A DNA stretch of 64,000 nucleotides from Methylovulum sp. (lineage in GTDB: Bacteria > Pseudomonadota > Gammaproteobacteria > Methylococcales > Methylomonadaceae). A program made the position numbers and the translations under genes. Positions 29,943-39,237 of this stretch are shown in pieces (within the stretch, counting starts at the first letter, position 1; every line of letters begins with the position of its first letter). The notes beneath the pieces are model-generated. The model did not search any database and was not told where the DNA came from. It worked only from the letters and a program-made list of their open reading frames with translations. Where the stretch lies: positions 110,913 through 174,912 of the forward strand of contig NZ_JAQTZU010000003.1 in assembly GCF_028687615.1 (NCBI RefSeq). Direction: 5' to 3'.

Positions 29943-30437
29943 TTATTTCAGTACTCGAATCAACTTCAAAAAGCTATAACTGAAAGTGACCTGCGGGTCA
30001 TCGGCTATATCTTCCCTGGCCACTTCCCGCCATTCTTCCGCCCGCACTTCAGGGAAAAAGGTATCACCCGCAAATTCTTGTTGGATTTCGGTCAGATACA
30101 ACTCATCGGCGAGCGGTAGCAACGCTTCGTACAAGCTTGCCCCGCCAATCACAAACACCCGTGCTGATTCCGTGCAGGCATGGCGTAACGCAGCATCCAG
30201 CGAACCAAAGACTAGGCAGCCACCTTGTTGATAATCGGTGTTACGGCTGATGATGATATTGCTCCGTCCTGGCAAGGCTTTGCCTATGGATTCAAAAGTT
30301 TTCCTGCCCATGATGATGGGGTACCCCATCGTAATCTGTTTGAATTTTTTCAAGTCCGCCGATAAATGCCAGGGCATTTTATTGTCCAGACCAATCACGC
30401 GGTTGCTGGATAGGGCGACAATCAGCGATATTTTCAT
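29943..30437 (-). CDS. folA: Dihydrofolate reductase
   Basis: The enzyme reduces dihydrofolate with NADPH. The 164-residue product has the opening VALSSNRVIGLDNKMPWHLS, with the catalytic acid region, MGRKTFESIGKALPGR for cofactor binding, and FVIGGASLYEALL near 95-107. It is the normal chromosomal type. It is divergent from the asparaginase gene, with only 38 bp between the starts. Confidence 0.97.
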   Translation of the reverse strand: MKISLIVALSSNRVIGLDNKMPWHLSADLKKFKQITMGYPIIMGRKTFESIGKALPGRSNIIISRNTDYQQGGCLVFGSLDAALRHACTESARVFVIGGASLYEALLPLADELYLTEIQQEFAGDTFFPEVRAEEWREVAREDIADDPQVTFSYSFLKLIRVLK

Positions 30438-30475
30438 ATTCTTAAAAAGAAGGCTTTGCTATGCTTTGAGAAATT

Positions 30476-31531
30476 ATGTTTAACATCGCATCATACACTA
30501 TGGTTAAAAAAAATATTTTGCTGGTGTTTACCGGCGGCACGATAGGCTCTACAACAACGGCGGGTACGATTGACACGTCCGATACGGCTTCGTTCAAGCT
30601 CCTGCAATTGTTTCAGCAACGTTATCCAGGGCATCAGCAGATTGCTTTCAAAACTATCCAGCCCTTGAATGTGTTAAGCGAAAATTTGGCTCCGGCAGTG
30701 TGGACGGAGTTAATTGCCGCCATTGAAAACGAGCAGCCGGGGCAATATGACGGCATTATCATCACCCACGGCACAGATACATTAAGCTTCACGGCGGCGG
30801 CCTTAAGTTTTTATTTTCACGCGCTGGGCTTGCCGATGTTGTTGGTGTCCAGCGATTTTCCGCTGGATGATGGCCGCGCCAATGGCTTGGACAATTTTAT
30901 TTGTGCGGTGGAGTTTATCCGGCAATCCCCACAATCCGGCGTATTTGTCCCTTACCGCAATCAAGGGCAGGCCATGCAAGTGCACCAAGGTGCCCGTCTT
31001 GCCGCCTCCTTGCAATTAAGCGGCGACTTTTTCAGTGTGCAAAATAAAAGTTTTATGCAATATGACGGTGCCATGTTCAGCGTGTTGAATCCCCTTAAAA
31101 TAAGGCAACATACAAATTATGGCTTAACTGCCAAATTTGCCGGGCGCGTCCTGCTGTTAAGGCCTTATCCCGGTTTGGATTACCGCGCGGTCAATCTGGA
31201 TCATGTCGATGCCGTGCTCCATGATTTATACCATTCCGGTACGGCTTGTGTGTCGTCCGAATGGGGCAAACAACACTCGTTGCTTGAGTTTGCCAAACGC
31301 TGCCAGCAACAAGACATCAGCGTTTATTTGGCTCCAGCCTTGGAATCGCCCAATGCCTACCAAAGCACCCGCGCCTTGGTCGAACAAGGTGGAAAGATGT
31401 TGTGGAATCTTTCCATAGAAGCCGCTTATGTCAAGCTACTGCTGGCGTATGGTAATTTTACAAAGGAAGAAGACATGGTTGCCTTTATGGAGGCGGATAT
31501 TGCGGGGGAGCATGTTGAGTGCGACAGCTAA
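30476..31531 (+). CDS. ansA: Type I (cytoplasmic) asparaginase
   Basis: L-asparaginase converts asparagine to aspartate and ammonia. The 351-residue product has FTGGTIGST with the first catalytic Thr, and THGTDTLSFTA with the second Thr-Asp pair, then a C-terminal domain with EWGKQHSLLEFAKRC. The absence of a signal peptide supports a cytoplasmic enzyme, although the family also contains glutaminases and the substrate cannot be proven. A second ATG eight codons in (MVKKNIL) would fit the family start equally well. Confidence 0.85.
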   Translation: MFNIASYTMVKKNILLVFTGGTIGSTTTAGTIDTSDTASFKLLQLFQQRYPGHQQIAFKTIQPLNVLSENLAPAVWTELIAAIENEQPGQYDGIIITHGTDTLSFTAAALSFYFHALGLPMLLVSSDFPLDDGRANGLDNFICAVEFIRQSPQSGVFVPYRNQGQAMQVHQGARLAASLQLSGDFFSVQNKSFMQYDGAMFSVLNPLKIRQHTNYGLTAKFAGRVLLLRPYPGLDYRAVNLDHVDAVLHDLYHSGTACVSSEWGKQHSLLEFAKRCQQQDISVYLAPALESPNAYQSTRALVEQGGKMLWNLSIEAAYVKLLLAYGNFTKEEDMVAFMEADIAGEHVECDS

Positions 31532-31557
31532 ATTACGCAGCTAGGGAATCAGGGCAA

Positions 31558-31835
31558 TTAACACTTCAAATCACGATAAAAATTCTCATGCACTCCAATG
31601 GCTTCTAAATAAACCCATCGGACGGCATCGTTAAATGTGTAACCTAGTAAATAAAGCTGGCCATGACTGCGGAATTTATGGACGTGTATTCGGCTAAATC
31701 CCTTTTTTTTCGTTCACCAAATTCTGGATTATTGGCTATGGCAACAACAGCTTGGTCAACATCAACGGCGATATTATCGTGTAATTTCTTGTATTGACTG
31801 GCAAAACGACGCGTTTGTACGACATCATTAGCCAT
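31558..31835 (-). pseudogene. RelE/ParE-type toxin, frameshifted in an A8 run
   Basis: From the ATG at 31835 (good GGGGCGG site) the frame reads MANDVVQTRRFASQYKKLHD and on through NNPEFGERKK, then runs into unrelated codons and stops early. One base later the frame reads FSRIHVHKFRSHGQLYLLGY and TFNDAVRWVYLEAIGVHENF to a stop at 31558, which is the normal C-terminal half of this toxin family. The switch is at eight A (T8 at 31703-31710 on the plus strand); nine A, or a -1 slip, would restore the gene. It may be dead, phase-variable, slippage-expressed, or a sequencing error. The antitoxin upstream is intact and overlaps by 8 bases. Confidence 0.85.
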
Positions 31836-32064
31836 GTAATCCGCCCCGTGGCATAAACGGCTCAAGTTCGGTATGCGGTTCCATTAATGACAACAATGAT
31901 TCAGCGATAAAACTGATGGGCAAATCGGGATTTTCCAACGCGGCACGTCCCAATTTTGCCCAAAACTCAATTTGTTCGGTGGTAGATCGGTGTTCCAAAG
32001 CCGCCTTATCCTGTGCTTGCTCGTAAAGCTCTTGGTCGATAGCAATAGAAATGGTTGCCGTCAT
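31828..32064 (-). CDS. ParD-like antitoxin
   Basis: The 78-residue product starts MTATISIAIDQELYEQAQDK, a ribbon-helix-helix-like opening, and continues AALEHRSTTEQIEFWAKLG as in the ParD-like antitoxin family. The C-terminal tail (MEPHTELEPFMPRGG) probably masks the toxin. It overlaps the start of the frameshifted RelE/ParE-type gene by 8 bases, as usual for such pairs. If the toxin is inactive, the antitoxin may persist as an orphan. Confidence 0.85.
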   Translation of the reverse strand: MTATISIAIDQELYEQAQDKAALEHRSTTEQIEFWAKLGRAALENPDLPISFIAESLLSLMEPHTELEPFMPRGGLHG

Positions 32065-32164
32065 AGGGCTTTCTTATTCTCCCAGCATCCCAAACATCCA
32101 TTCTGTGCTATGCTTTTTGCCCAACAGAAACAGAATCGTCCACCAACCGTCCGAGGACATAAAA

Positions 32165-32755
32165 ATGGGCTTGGCATTAAAAGACACCCAATATTACTGC
32201 TATGGCGATTATCTGGCTTGGCCTGATGATGTGCGTTATGAATTGATCGACGGTCAGGCCTATGCGATGTCACCCGCGCCGGATTTGGCCCACCAAGATG
32301 TCGCTGGGGAGATTTATCTGCAAGCGCGGTTAGCATTGAAAGGCAAGCCCTGCCGCGCTTTTATCGCGCCTGTGGATGTGCGCTTGCCGAAGCACGATGA
32401 AGCCAACGAACAGGTTGATACCGTTGTGCAGCCGGATGTGTTGGTGGTGTGTGATGGCGGTAAGTTAGATAAACGCGGGGTGCGCGGTGCGCCGGATTGG
32501 CTGGTGGAAGTGTTGTCGCCGTCCACCGCCAGCCATGACCAAATCCGCAAACGTGCGCTTTATGAGCGGCACGGCGTGAAGGAATATTGGCTGGTGCATC
32601 CGGTTGACCGTTTATTGACGGTTTATCGCTTGGCTGGGGCGGAATACGGTAAACCGGAGCTTTATGAGCTGTCCGGCGAAACGCGGGTGATGGCGTTGCC
32701 GGATATTGTGATCCAGTGGGATGAGTTGGTGGCGCGTCTGCCGGATGATTATTAA
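32165..32755 (+). CDS. Uma2 family (DUF820) putative endonuclease
   Basis: This third Uma2 gene of the window codes for 196 residues from the ATG at 32165, which has a GAGG ribosome site; the frame is open further upstream, but that part is not family-like. It has YELIDGQAYAMSPAP, VQPDVLVVC at 88-96, LVEVLSPST at 113-121 and the helix RKRALYERHGVKEYWLV that carries the conserved Lys-Tyr region. It is more like the copy at 6539 than the one at 87. It stands next to the TA pair but in the opposite direction. Confidence 0.92.
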   Translation: MGLALKDTQYYCYGDYLAWPDDVRYELIDGQAYAMSPAPDLAHQDVAGEIYLQARLALKGKPCRAFIAPVDVRLPKHDEANEQVDTVVQPDVLVVCDGGKLDKRGVRGAPDWLVEVLSPSTASHDQIRKRALYERHGVKEYWLVHPVDRLLTVYRLAGAEYGKPELYELSGETRVMALPDIVIQWDELVARLPDDY

Positions 32756-32952
32756 GCAGTGTTTTTGCGCCATAATCCGTAACCCCCGTGGCACAAGCCG
32801 TTGTATTTCGTCTCAAATGTTATTGCATTTAGTTGGGGGATTGGAGGACACAGGCTTAGGCAAGATAGAATTATCCCAATAAATCAGTTGGTCAAAAATT
32901 AGGCAGCAAGCGAAAACCAGATAAGCCAAAGCCAACATTAGGGTTTCTGGGT

Positions 32953-32974
32953 ATAATCAAATTTTAATTTATCA
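32953..32974 (+). promoter_or_regulatory. Likely ars operon promoter and ArsR site
   Basis: TATAAT followed by the imperfect repeat ATCAAATTTTAATTTATCAA lies within 32 bp of the arsR start. ArsR sites commonly have ATCAA-like half-sites around the -10. The limits of the operator are inferred. Confidence 0.4.
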
Positions 32975-32983
32975 AACACCCAC

Positions 32984-33337
32984 ATGCTGACACCGACATC
33001 ATTATTCAAATGCCTGGCCGATGAAACCCGCCTGCGTTGCCTGGTGCTGCTCCACCAAAAAGGCAGGCTGTGTGTTTGCGAGCTGACACAGGCCTTGGAT
33101 ATGCTGCAACCCAAGATTTCCCGCCATTTGGCCTTGTTACGGCAAAGCAAAATCTTGCTCGATAGCCGGGAAGGGCAATGGGTGTATTACCAGATCAATC
33201 CTGAATTACCGCAGTGGGTAGCGGATGTCTTGGAAATCACCGCGCAACAGTTCGCCAATCATCCAGGTCAACAAGAAGATTTGCAACGCTTACAAGCGAT
33301 GGCAAACCGTACTGACAAGCTGAATTGTTGTGAATAG
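32984..33337 (+). CDS. arsR: ArsR family metalloregulator
   Basis: The 117-residue winged-helix repressor controls the arsenic operon that follows. The metal-binding pair C30-x-C32 lies in RLCVCELTQALD, the usual arsenic site of ArsR in alpha-3, followed by the recognition helix QPKISRHLALLRQ. A Cys pair near the C-terminus (NCCE) could also contribute. It is divergent from nothing and preceded by GGTATAATC, a likely -10, with an AT-rich imperfect repeat (ATCAAATTTTAATTTATCAA) right behind it that could be its operator. Confidence 0.93.
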   Translation: MLTPTSLFKCLADETRLRCLVLLHQKGRLCVCELTQALDMLQPKISRHLALLRQSKILLDSREGQWVYYQINPELPQWVADVLEITAQQFANHPGQQEDLQRLQAMANRTDKLNCCE

Positions 33338-33395
33338 TTTTTTTCGCCCATATAATATATGGAAATACGAATATTAAAATATAGAGGCGATCATC

Positions 33396-33872
33396 ATGAT
33401 AAACGTGTTAATTTTGTGTACCGGCAATTCCTGCCGTAGCGTGTTGGGCGAGGCTTTGATCAACCATTTGGGACAAGGCCGTGTGCAGGCGTTTTCCGCA
33501 GGCAGCCGTCCGGTCGGCAAGGTCAACGACAACGCGTTGGCTACCTTGCAGCGCAACGGTTTGCCCACTGAAGGCTACAGCAGCCAATCTTGGGATGAAT
33601 TTGCCGATGCGGGCATTGACATTGCCATCACCGTTTGCGACCAAGCGGCGGGCGAGGTGTGTCCGGTGTATCTGAACAGCACCACCAGGGCGCATTGGGG
33701 CTTGCCTGACCCGGCGCATACGGGTGGCACGGAAGCAGAAACCAAGGCCGCGTTCCAAGCGACATACAACGCTTTGGAACGCCGGATCAAAGCGATGCTT
33801 GAGTTGCCTTTAGAATCCTTATCCGGTGCCGAGTTGGGCGAAAAGCTCAACCACATCGGCTTGGCCTATTAA
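33396..33872 (+). CDS. arsC: Arsenate reductase, LMW phosphatase type
   Basis: The 158-residue product has the phosphatase-like P-loop CTGNSCRS (C8, C13) at the start and further cysteines at 81 and 89 (VCDQAAGEVCP), the pattern of the low-molecular-weight-phosphatase class of arsenate reductases. It reduces arsenate to arsenite with thioredoxin or glutaredoxin; the exact thiol relay cannot be told from the sequence alone. It follows arsR and precedes the arsenite carrier, with short intergenic spacers, so the three form one operon. In the arsR-arsC gap a palindrome CATATAATATATG is present. Confidence 0.93.
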   Translation: MINVLILCTGNSCRSVLGEALINHLGQGRVQAFSAGSRPVGKVNDNALATLQRNGLPTEGYSSQSWDEFADAGIDIAITVCDQAAGEVCPVYLNSTTRAHWGLPDPAHTGGTEAETKAAFQATYNALERRIKAMLELPLESLSGAELGEKLNHIGLAY

Positions 33873-33890
33873 TTTTAAAGGATATTGACT

Positions 33891-34982
33891 ATGGCTACGC
33901 AAAACACCCACGTTGCCGACGGCAATGGCACGACTAAACGCTTAGGCTTTGTCGAACAATTTTTAACACTGTGGATTTTTCTGGCGATGGCGGGCGGTGT
34001 GGCCTTGGGCTATTTTGTCCCTGAGGCGACGCAATGGCTAGGGCATTTCCAGACGGGGACAACGTCGATTCCAATAGCGGTTGGCTTGATCCTGATGATG
34101 TACCCGCCGCTGGCTAAAGTGCGTTATGAAGAACTGCCGCTGTTGTTCAAAAACTTCAAAATCCTGTCCATTTCCTTGCTACAAAACTGGGTGATAGGCC
34201 CGGTGCTGATGTTCGCGTTGGCGGTGATTTTCCTGCACGATTATCCATCTTACATGGTCGGCTTGATACTCATCGGCCTGGCGCGATGTATCGCAATGGT
34301 GCTGGTTTGGAACGAACTGGCGGATGGTGATGGCGAATATTGCGCCGGATTGGTGGCCTGCAATTCAATTTTTCAAGTCTTGTTGTTCCCATTATATGCC
34401 TACGTTTTTATCACCGTCTTGCCGGATTTGCTGGGCATTGCCGAAGGCTTGGAAGTCAAACTGACCATGCTGGAAGTCGCCAAAAGCGTGTTGATTTATT
34501 TGGGCATCCCCTTTTTCGCGGGTATGGCCTCGCGTTTCGTGCTGGTGCGCCAAAAAGGCAAAATCTGGTATGAGCAGAGTTTTATCCCGCGCATCAGCCC
34601 GATCACGTTGATCGCCTTGTTGTTCACCATCTTGGTGATGTTTTCGCTGAAAGGCGAATACATCGTGCAATTGCCGATGGATGTATTGCGGATTGCCGTG
34701 CCGTTGGTGATTTATTTCACCATCATGTTTTTGCTGACATTTTATATGTCCGCCAAAGCGGGCGCGAATTACCGGATCAGCGCGACCTTGTCATTCACCG
34801 CAGCGGGCAATAATTTTGAGTTGGCGATAGCGGTGGCGGTGGCGGTGTTTGGTTTGGATTCCGGCGAAGCGTTTGCCGCTGTCATCGGCCCTTTGATTGA
34901 AGTGCCCGCGTTGATTGGTTTGGTCAGGCTGGCCTGGTATTTTCGCAGAAAGTTTTTTGCGGATGAGGTGGCGGTAAAATAG
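33891..34982 (+). CDS. ACR3 family arsenite transporter
   Basis: The 363-residue integral membrane protein with about ten helices pumps arsenite out of the cell. ACR3 landmarks are [20 protein letters not shown] near 130 and NLPFFAG-like and [16 protein letters not shown] segments with the conserved Cys (CIAMV). The ATG at 33891 has AAAGGA at a proper distance; the frame could also open at a TTG two codons before. It completes the arsR-arsC-acr3 operon. Confidence 0.95.
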   Translation: MATQNTHVADGNGTTKRLGFVEQFLTLWIFLAMAGGVALGYFVPEATQWLGHFQTGTTSIPIAVGLILMMYPPLAKVRYEELPLLFKNFKILSISLLQNWVIGPVLMFALAVIFLHDYPSYMVGLILIGLARCIAMVLVWNELADGDGEYCAGLVACNSIFQVLLFPLYAYVFITVLPDLLGIAEGLEVKLTMLEVAKSVLIYLGIPFFAGMASRFVLVRQKGKIWYEQSFIPRISPITLIALLFTILVMFSLKGEYIVQLPMDVLRIAVPLVIYFTIMFLLTFYMSAKAGANYRISATLSFTAAGNNFELAIAVAVAVFGLDSGEAFAAVIGPLIEVPALIGLVRLAWYFRRKFFADEVAVK

Positions 34983-35027
34983 CTGTTTTGCCGTTACAAC
35001 TTTTTAGACTGTTACAAAATCGCAGGC

Positions 35028-35054
35028 AAAAAAAAGCGGCTTTGGTAAGCCGCT
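35028..35054 (-). terminator. Terminator on the minus strand after rsmA
   Basis: The 8-bp stem AGCGGCTT/AAGCCGCT is followed on the minus strand by a run of eight T (A8 at 35028-35035 on the plus strand). It faces the minus-strand rsmA gene, about 180 bp past its stop. Facing the ars operon it lacks a T run. Confidence 0.65.
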
Positions 35055-35233
35055 AAAGAGAAGGATATAAAAACTCTAAGGTTCCCGGAGGAGCTTGCAT
35101 CTCAAGAGTTGTGCTTATCTTACGGATAAACCTGGACAAATGGAATGTGACACATTGCCGCGTGGCAGATTGTCGCAGTGTGTGGTTGGTTGGGTTGGCA
35201 GGGCTTTTTATAGGCAATACCCAAACAACCCAG

Positions 35234-36007
35234 TTACAACAAATCACTCAATCTGGCGAAATCAGCCAATGCCAAGGTTTCTGCGCGTAGTGTGGGATCA
35301 ATACCCACGGACTGGATTTGTTCGGCGGTCAGTGTTTTGCTTAGGGAATTACGCAGGGTTTTCCGGCGTTGCGAGAAGGCTTCGGTGACGAGGCGGCCGA
35401 GTTGGGCGGGGTCACGCACGGGGACTGGCGGTTGCTGGTGGGGGGTCAGTTTCACCACGGCGGACATGACTTTGGGGGCGGGATCAAAACTTTCTGGTGG
35501 CACGTCGAACAATAATTCCGGCTCACAGTAATACTGCATCATCACGCTCAACCTGCCGTATTGTTTGTTGCCTGGTGCGGCGCAAATCCTATCAACCACT
35601 TCTTTTTGCAACATAAAGTGCATGTCTTCAATGCAGGATGTGCTTTCCAGCAAATGGAACATCAGCGGCGTGGAAATGTTGTAGGGCAGGTTGCCTATCA
35701 CCCGCAGTTTTTCATTGTCTTTGACCAGTTGCGAAAAATCGAAATTCAGGGCGTCGGCACTGTGTATGGCCAGGTGCGTTGCTTGGCTGAATTTATTCTG
35801 AAGTAACGCCACCAAGTCCCGGTCAAGTTCAACCACGTCCAGGCTTATGCCGGTTTTCAGCAAGGGTTCGGTCAACGCGCCCATGCCGGGGCCGATTTCC
35901 ACCCAATGTTCGCCTGGGTAGGCGGCTATGCTGGAGATTATGTCGTTGATGATTGAATGGTCATGCAGGAAATTCTGCCCGAAACGTTTGCGTGGGGTGT
36001 GGGTCAT
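35234..36007 (-). CDS. rsmA: 16S rRNA dimethyladenosine transferase
   Basis: RsmA (KsgA) dimethylates two adjacent adenines near the 3' end of 16S rRNA. The 257-residue product has [28 protein letters not shown] as SAM motif I, NLPYNIS as motif IV and a C-terminal helical domain. Its start overlaps the stop of pdxA by 4 bases (36004-36007), the classical pdxA-ksgA order of gammaproteobacteria. No defects are visible. Confidence 0.97.
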   Translation of the reverse strand: MTHTPRKRFGQNFLHDHSIINDIISSIAAYPGEHWVEIGPGMGALTEPLLKTGISLDVVELDRDLVALLQNKFSQATHLAIHSADALNFDFSQLVKDNEKLRVIGNLPYNISTPLMFHLLESTSCIEDMHFMLQKEVVDRICAAPGNKQYGRLSVMMQYYCEPELLFDVPPESFDPAPKVMSAVVKLTPHQQPPVPVRDPAQLGRLVTEAFSQRRKTLRNSLSKTLTAEQIQSVGIDPTLRAETLALADFARLSDLL

Positions 36008-37023
36008 GTTGGGGAGGCAAGGGTCGATAGGGAAGCCGTCGATAGGGAGGCCATAGCCAGGGCGGTTTGCAGGGCGACCGATAAGCTGCCGACATCGGCT
36101 TTACCCGTGCCGGCAAGGTCGAGGGCGGTGCCGTGATCGACCGACGTGCGGATAATCGGTAAGCCTAGGGTGATATTGACGGCTTGCCCGAAACCTTTGT
36201 ATTTCAGTACGGGCAGACCTTGGTCGTGATACATCGCCAACACGGCATCGGCTTGGTCTAGGTATTTGGGGGTAAATAACGTGTCGGCTGGCAAGGGGCC
36301 CGTTAAATCAATGCCTTGGCTGCGAAAACTCTCCATCACGGGTTCGATGATGTCGATTTCTTCCCGTCCCAGATGACCGCCTTCGCCTGCATGGGGGTTT
36401 AATCCACAGACCAAAATACGCGGTTTGTCTATCTGTAGGCGGGTGCGTAAATCATGTTCCAGGACTCGGATGACACTTCTAAGGCGGTTATGCGTGATTG
36501 CCTGGCTGACTTCCGCTAAAGGCAGGTGGGTGGTGACCAGAGCGACGCGCAACCCCTGGGTGGCAAGCATCATCACCGGATAACCGCCAGCCAGGTCGGC
36601 AATATATTCGGTGTGCCCGGTAAACGGCAAACCCGCATCGTTGATGATGCCCTTATGGACCGGGGCTGTGACCATCGCCGCAAAGACCCCGTCGAGACAG
36701 CCTTTGGTGGCTTTGGTGATGGTTTTCAACACATAGCGGCTGTTCTGCACATGTAAACTACCCGCTTGCACCGGTGCGGCAAGTTCCACGGGCAACACGG
36801 TCAAGCCACTTGCTTGATGTGGCTTTGCCGGTGCTTGGCTGTCAAACAGCTTGATCGTAAGCGGCAAACCCAACTGGGCGGCGCGTTGTGTCATCAGTTC
36901 TGGGCTGGCGATAATGACCAATTCACAGGGCAGGTCTTGTTGCGCCAGTTGTAGGCAAAGATCAGGGCCGATGCCCGCCGGTTCGCCGGGGGTTAGGGCA
37001 ATACGCAAAAGTGGGGGGGGCAT
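36004..37023 (-). CDS. pdxA: 4-hydroxythreonine-4-phosphate dehydrogenase
   Basis: PdxA oxidises phosphohydroxythreonine in pyridoxal phosphate synthesis. The product, about 339 residues from the ATG at 37023, has [41 protein letters not shown] and MYHDQGLP, with the metal-binding histidines in the last three. The frame is open 46 codons more upstream but lacks family features there and overlaps the neighbouring gene. The C-terminal end has a short repeat ([10 protein letters not shown]). It is translationally coupled to rsmA. Confidence 0.95.
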   Translation of the reverse strand: MPPPLLRIALTPGEPAGIGPDLCLQLAQQDLPCELVIIASPELMTQRAAQLGLPLTIKLFDSQAPAKPHQASGLTVLPVELAAPVQAGSLHVQNSRYVLKTITKATKGCLDGVFAAMVTAPVHKGIINDAGLPFTGHTEYIADLAGGYPVMMLATQGLRVALVTTHLPLAEVSQAITHNRLRSVIRVLEHDLRTRLQIDKPRILVCGLNPHAGEGGHLGREEIDIIEPVMESFRSQGIDLTGPLPADTLFTPKYLDQADAVLAMYHDQGLPVLKYKGFGQAVNITLGLPIIRTSVDHGTALDLAGTGKADVGSLSVALQTALAMASLSTASLSTLASPT

Positions 37024-37076
37024 GGAATGTTGGGGGCGTTGATGTTGGGTTGGATATTGAAAATAGGGGCGGAAGC

Positions 37077-38039
37077 CTAGATGCTGCGTACTAGCCTTAC
37101 GCCGTAACCGTAATTGATATTGCCATAAAAAGCACTGCCGTTGACGAAATCGACAATCCACGCCACGTTGTCATTGTAAGAGCTGGATGAAGATGACCAA
37201 AATAAATCATAATTTCTTGGGAACACCCGATTATTGATAAAATGGATTGACTTTCGGGCATCACCTTCCTTTAGGTCGATCAGGGTTTTTAATTCTTCAA
37301 TAGTAGGCAAACGCCAGTCGGTATGTCCGTCGTAGCCGCCTTGTCCGTTGAATATTTCGGTTTCGGCAAAAGCCTCACGCCAGGTGTAACGCGCCAGTCT
37401 GCCTTGGTTTAGGTCATGGCGCCATTCCTGGCCCAGCGCAAACCTTAGCCAGATGAGACCATTTTTGGTGTCTGTGGCGATGCCGCCGCTCACCGTGAAT
37501 TGCTGGTCTTCAACAAACAAACCTAAAGTTTGTTTGAAATAGTCAAAATAACTCGGATCAAGAAATTGCGCCGCCGTTTTAGGATCTTCATAAATGGCAA
37601 GGGCAAGCTTTTCGGCGACCAACTCATCTGCATCTTCCAGCTCAAGATAGGCGGCGGCCTGTCCTAAAAAAGCCAGTGAGCGCAAGACCTTATTGCTAAA
37701 AGAACCGGTGTTGCCGTGTTCGGGGATGGTCGATAAAGAATAAAAACCCGATAACGCGGCAGACACCAGTTCACGTTTTGCCTGGGTGCGCGAAGAGTCT
37801 TTTAATTGTCTAAATGCACTGTTTAACATTGACAGCCTTTGCTGTTCTTGGCGTGTCACCGCCTGAATCAAATCTTCGTTTAATCTGATCAGATAGGCGT
37901 TTATTTTAGGTTGCCTTTCGTTCGACGATAGGCCCAGTTCCTGGCACAAGAATCTGATTTTGTAGCGAAATTTTCGCGATGAGATTTCGGTGTCAAAAAA
38001 ATTCTGAATGTCAACCATCACTTGATTCGACTCAATCAT
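37077..38039 (-). CDS. DUF1566 (Lcl-type) protein
   Basis: The 320-residue product has an N-terminal helical region (1-165) without recognisable family and a C-terminal DUF1566/Lcl domain: [11 protein letters not shown], then [17 protein letters not shown], and the final [15 protein letters not shown] and [10 protein letters not shown]. Such domains are common in secreted or surface proteins, but no signal peptide is seen here. Codons in the last 40 residues include many AAT/AAC, as in targets of diversity-generating retroelements, yet no reverse transcriptase is present. It lies 53 bp upstream of pdxA on the same strand. Confidence 0.8.
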   Translation of the reverse strand: MIESNQVMVDIQNFFDTEISSRKFRYKIRFLCQELGLSSNERQPKINAYLIRLNEDLIQAVTRQEQQRLSMLNSAFRQLKDSSRTQAKRELVSAALSGFYSLSTIPEHGNTGSFSNKVLRSLAFLGQAAAYLELEDADELVAEKLALAIYEDPKTAAQFLDPSYFDYFKQTLGLFVEDQQFTVSGGIATDTKNGLIWLRFALGQEWRHDLNQGRLARYTWREAFAETEIFNGQGGYDGHTDWRLPTIEELKTLIDLKEGDARKSIHFINNRVFPRNYDLFWSSSSSSYNDNVAWIVDFVNGSAFYGNINYGYGVRLVRSI

Positions 38040-38269
38040 TGCTTTATATCTTGAAAGGTGATTTTAAAACATGGACTGCAAAATAGTTGGATTTAGGTAT
38101 CTTGGCATTATTAGTGATATTTTTACATTAGCCGTGTGAACGATTGCCATTTTAGCATTATATTTGACTGGCACAGGCATCAATGCTTTGTATCGCCAGT
38201 TTTTCACTTGTAACAGATGTTACTGCGTAACGTCAGTTAGTGATTTTATGGCGATGATAAAAAAATTCA

Positions 38270-38480
38270 ATGCCGCTAGAAGTTGAAACGGGTAAAAATC
38301 CATTTTGTGCGTTGCGGCTTAAGCCAACACCTGCGGTTATGCGATAATAGCCACCAGTCCGATGCCAACGGGCAATTGCCTTGGGTTTTTATTGCAGAAA
38401 AAACCGCCGAAGTCTTTTTATGCTCTTGCGTCCGTACTGGAAACCCACCTTTTTGCGATGGTTTAAATTGTGATCCCTAA
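38270..38480 (+). pseudogene. Double CDGSH (CISD3-like) iron-sulfur protein, frameshifted
   Basis: ATG at 38270 begins MPLEVETGKNPFCA; one base later the frame continues CGLSQHLRLCDNSH and then a second unit LCSCVRTGNPPFCDG. Two CDGSH units of this order are typical of CISD3/MiNT-type 2Fe-2S proteins. The CxC pair of the first unit is split by one extra base (GCG-T-TGC), and in the second unit the final His is replaced, ending in LNCDP. The original gene is therefore probably decaying, with loss of at least one cluster. A continuous reading frame exists only from a TTG at 38283. It overlaps the next gene's upstream end. Confidence 0.75.
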
Positions 38481-38523
38481 TTGTAACGCAGCTTATAAGC
38501 CTATGTTTTTGAATAAAACACCA

Positions 38524-39237
38524 ATGAAGGACAAAAACTTCATTACCAACTTCGTCGCCGTGCTGGTTATTTTTACCGGTTATGTGTGCCCCGTACAACA
38601 GGATTTGGTCAAATCCATTGGTTTTTTTGCCCTGTCTGGAGCCATCACCAACTCGCTGGCAATTTACATGCTGTTTGAGAAAGTGCCATATTTGTATGGC
38701 TCCGGCGTGATACCCGAACGTTTTGAAGAATTCAAGCTGTCCATCAAACAATTGATGATGGAGCAATTCTTTACCGAACAGCATATCGAGCAGTTTATCG
38801 AAACGGAAGAACAGCAAGGCGGCAAGTTATTGAACTTGGAGCCTTTGTTGAATGCGGTCGATTATGACAAAATTTACGAAAGCTTGGTCTCGTCGATCAT
38901 GGAGTCGTCTTTTGGCGGCATGTTATTGATGATGGGCGGTGTCGAAGCTCTGGCTCCGTTAAAAGAGCCGTTCAGCGAAAAAATGCGTGCCACCTTGACC
39001 GACATGGTCGGTTCTGACGTGTTCAAACACGCGCTGCAACAAGGCTTGGACGCACATAAAATCAGCACGGACTTAGTCTCGAAAATCGAAAGCGTGATTG
39101 ACAAACGCTTAAGTGAATTGACGCCGCAATTGGTCAAGGAAATCGTCCAGGCGATTATCCGCGAACATTTAGGCTGGTTGGTGGTGTGGGGCGGCGTCTT
39201 TGGCGGCTTGTTGGGCGCATTGTTTGGATTTGCCTGA
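38524..39237 (+). CDS. DUF445 family membrane protein
   Basis: The product, about 237 residues from the ATG at 38524, has a membrane hairpin near the start (NFVAVLVIFTGYVCPVQQ and GFFALSGAITNSLAIYMLF), a long helical middle with SIKQLMMEQFF and a C-terminal hydrophobic tail WLVVWGGVFGGLLGALFGF. This is the DUF445 layout; function is unknown. Longer starts in the same frame (38503 and 38470) would overlap the CDGSH remnant. The stop TGA overlaps the next ATG (TGATG). Confidence 0.85.
   Translation: MKDKNFITNFVAVLVIFTGYVCPVQQDLVKSIGFFALSGAITNSLAIYMLFEKVPYLYGSGVIPERFEEFKLSIKQLMMEQFFTEQHIEQFIETEEQQGGKLLNLEPLLNAVDYDKIYESLVSSIMESSFGGMLLMMGGVEALAPLKEPFSEKMRATLTDMVGSDVFKHALQQGLDAHKISTDLVSKIESVIDKRLSELTPQLVKEIVQAIIREHLGWLVVWGGVFGGLLGALFGFA

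Noticed and set aside
37077..37200. Diversity-generating retroelement target with a template repeat
   Set aside because: No reverse transcriptase and no near-identical template copy is in the window; Asn-rich codons alone are weak evidence.
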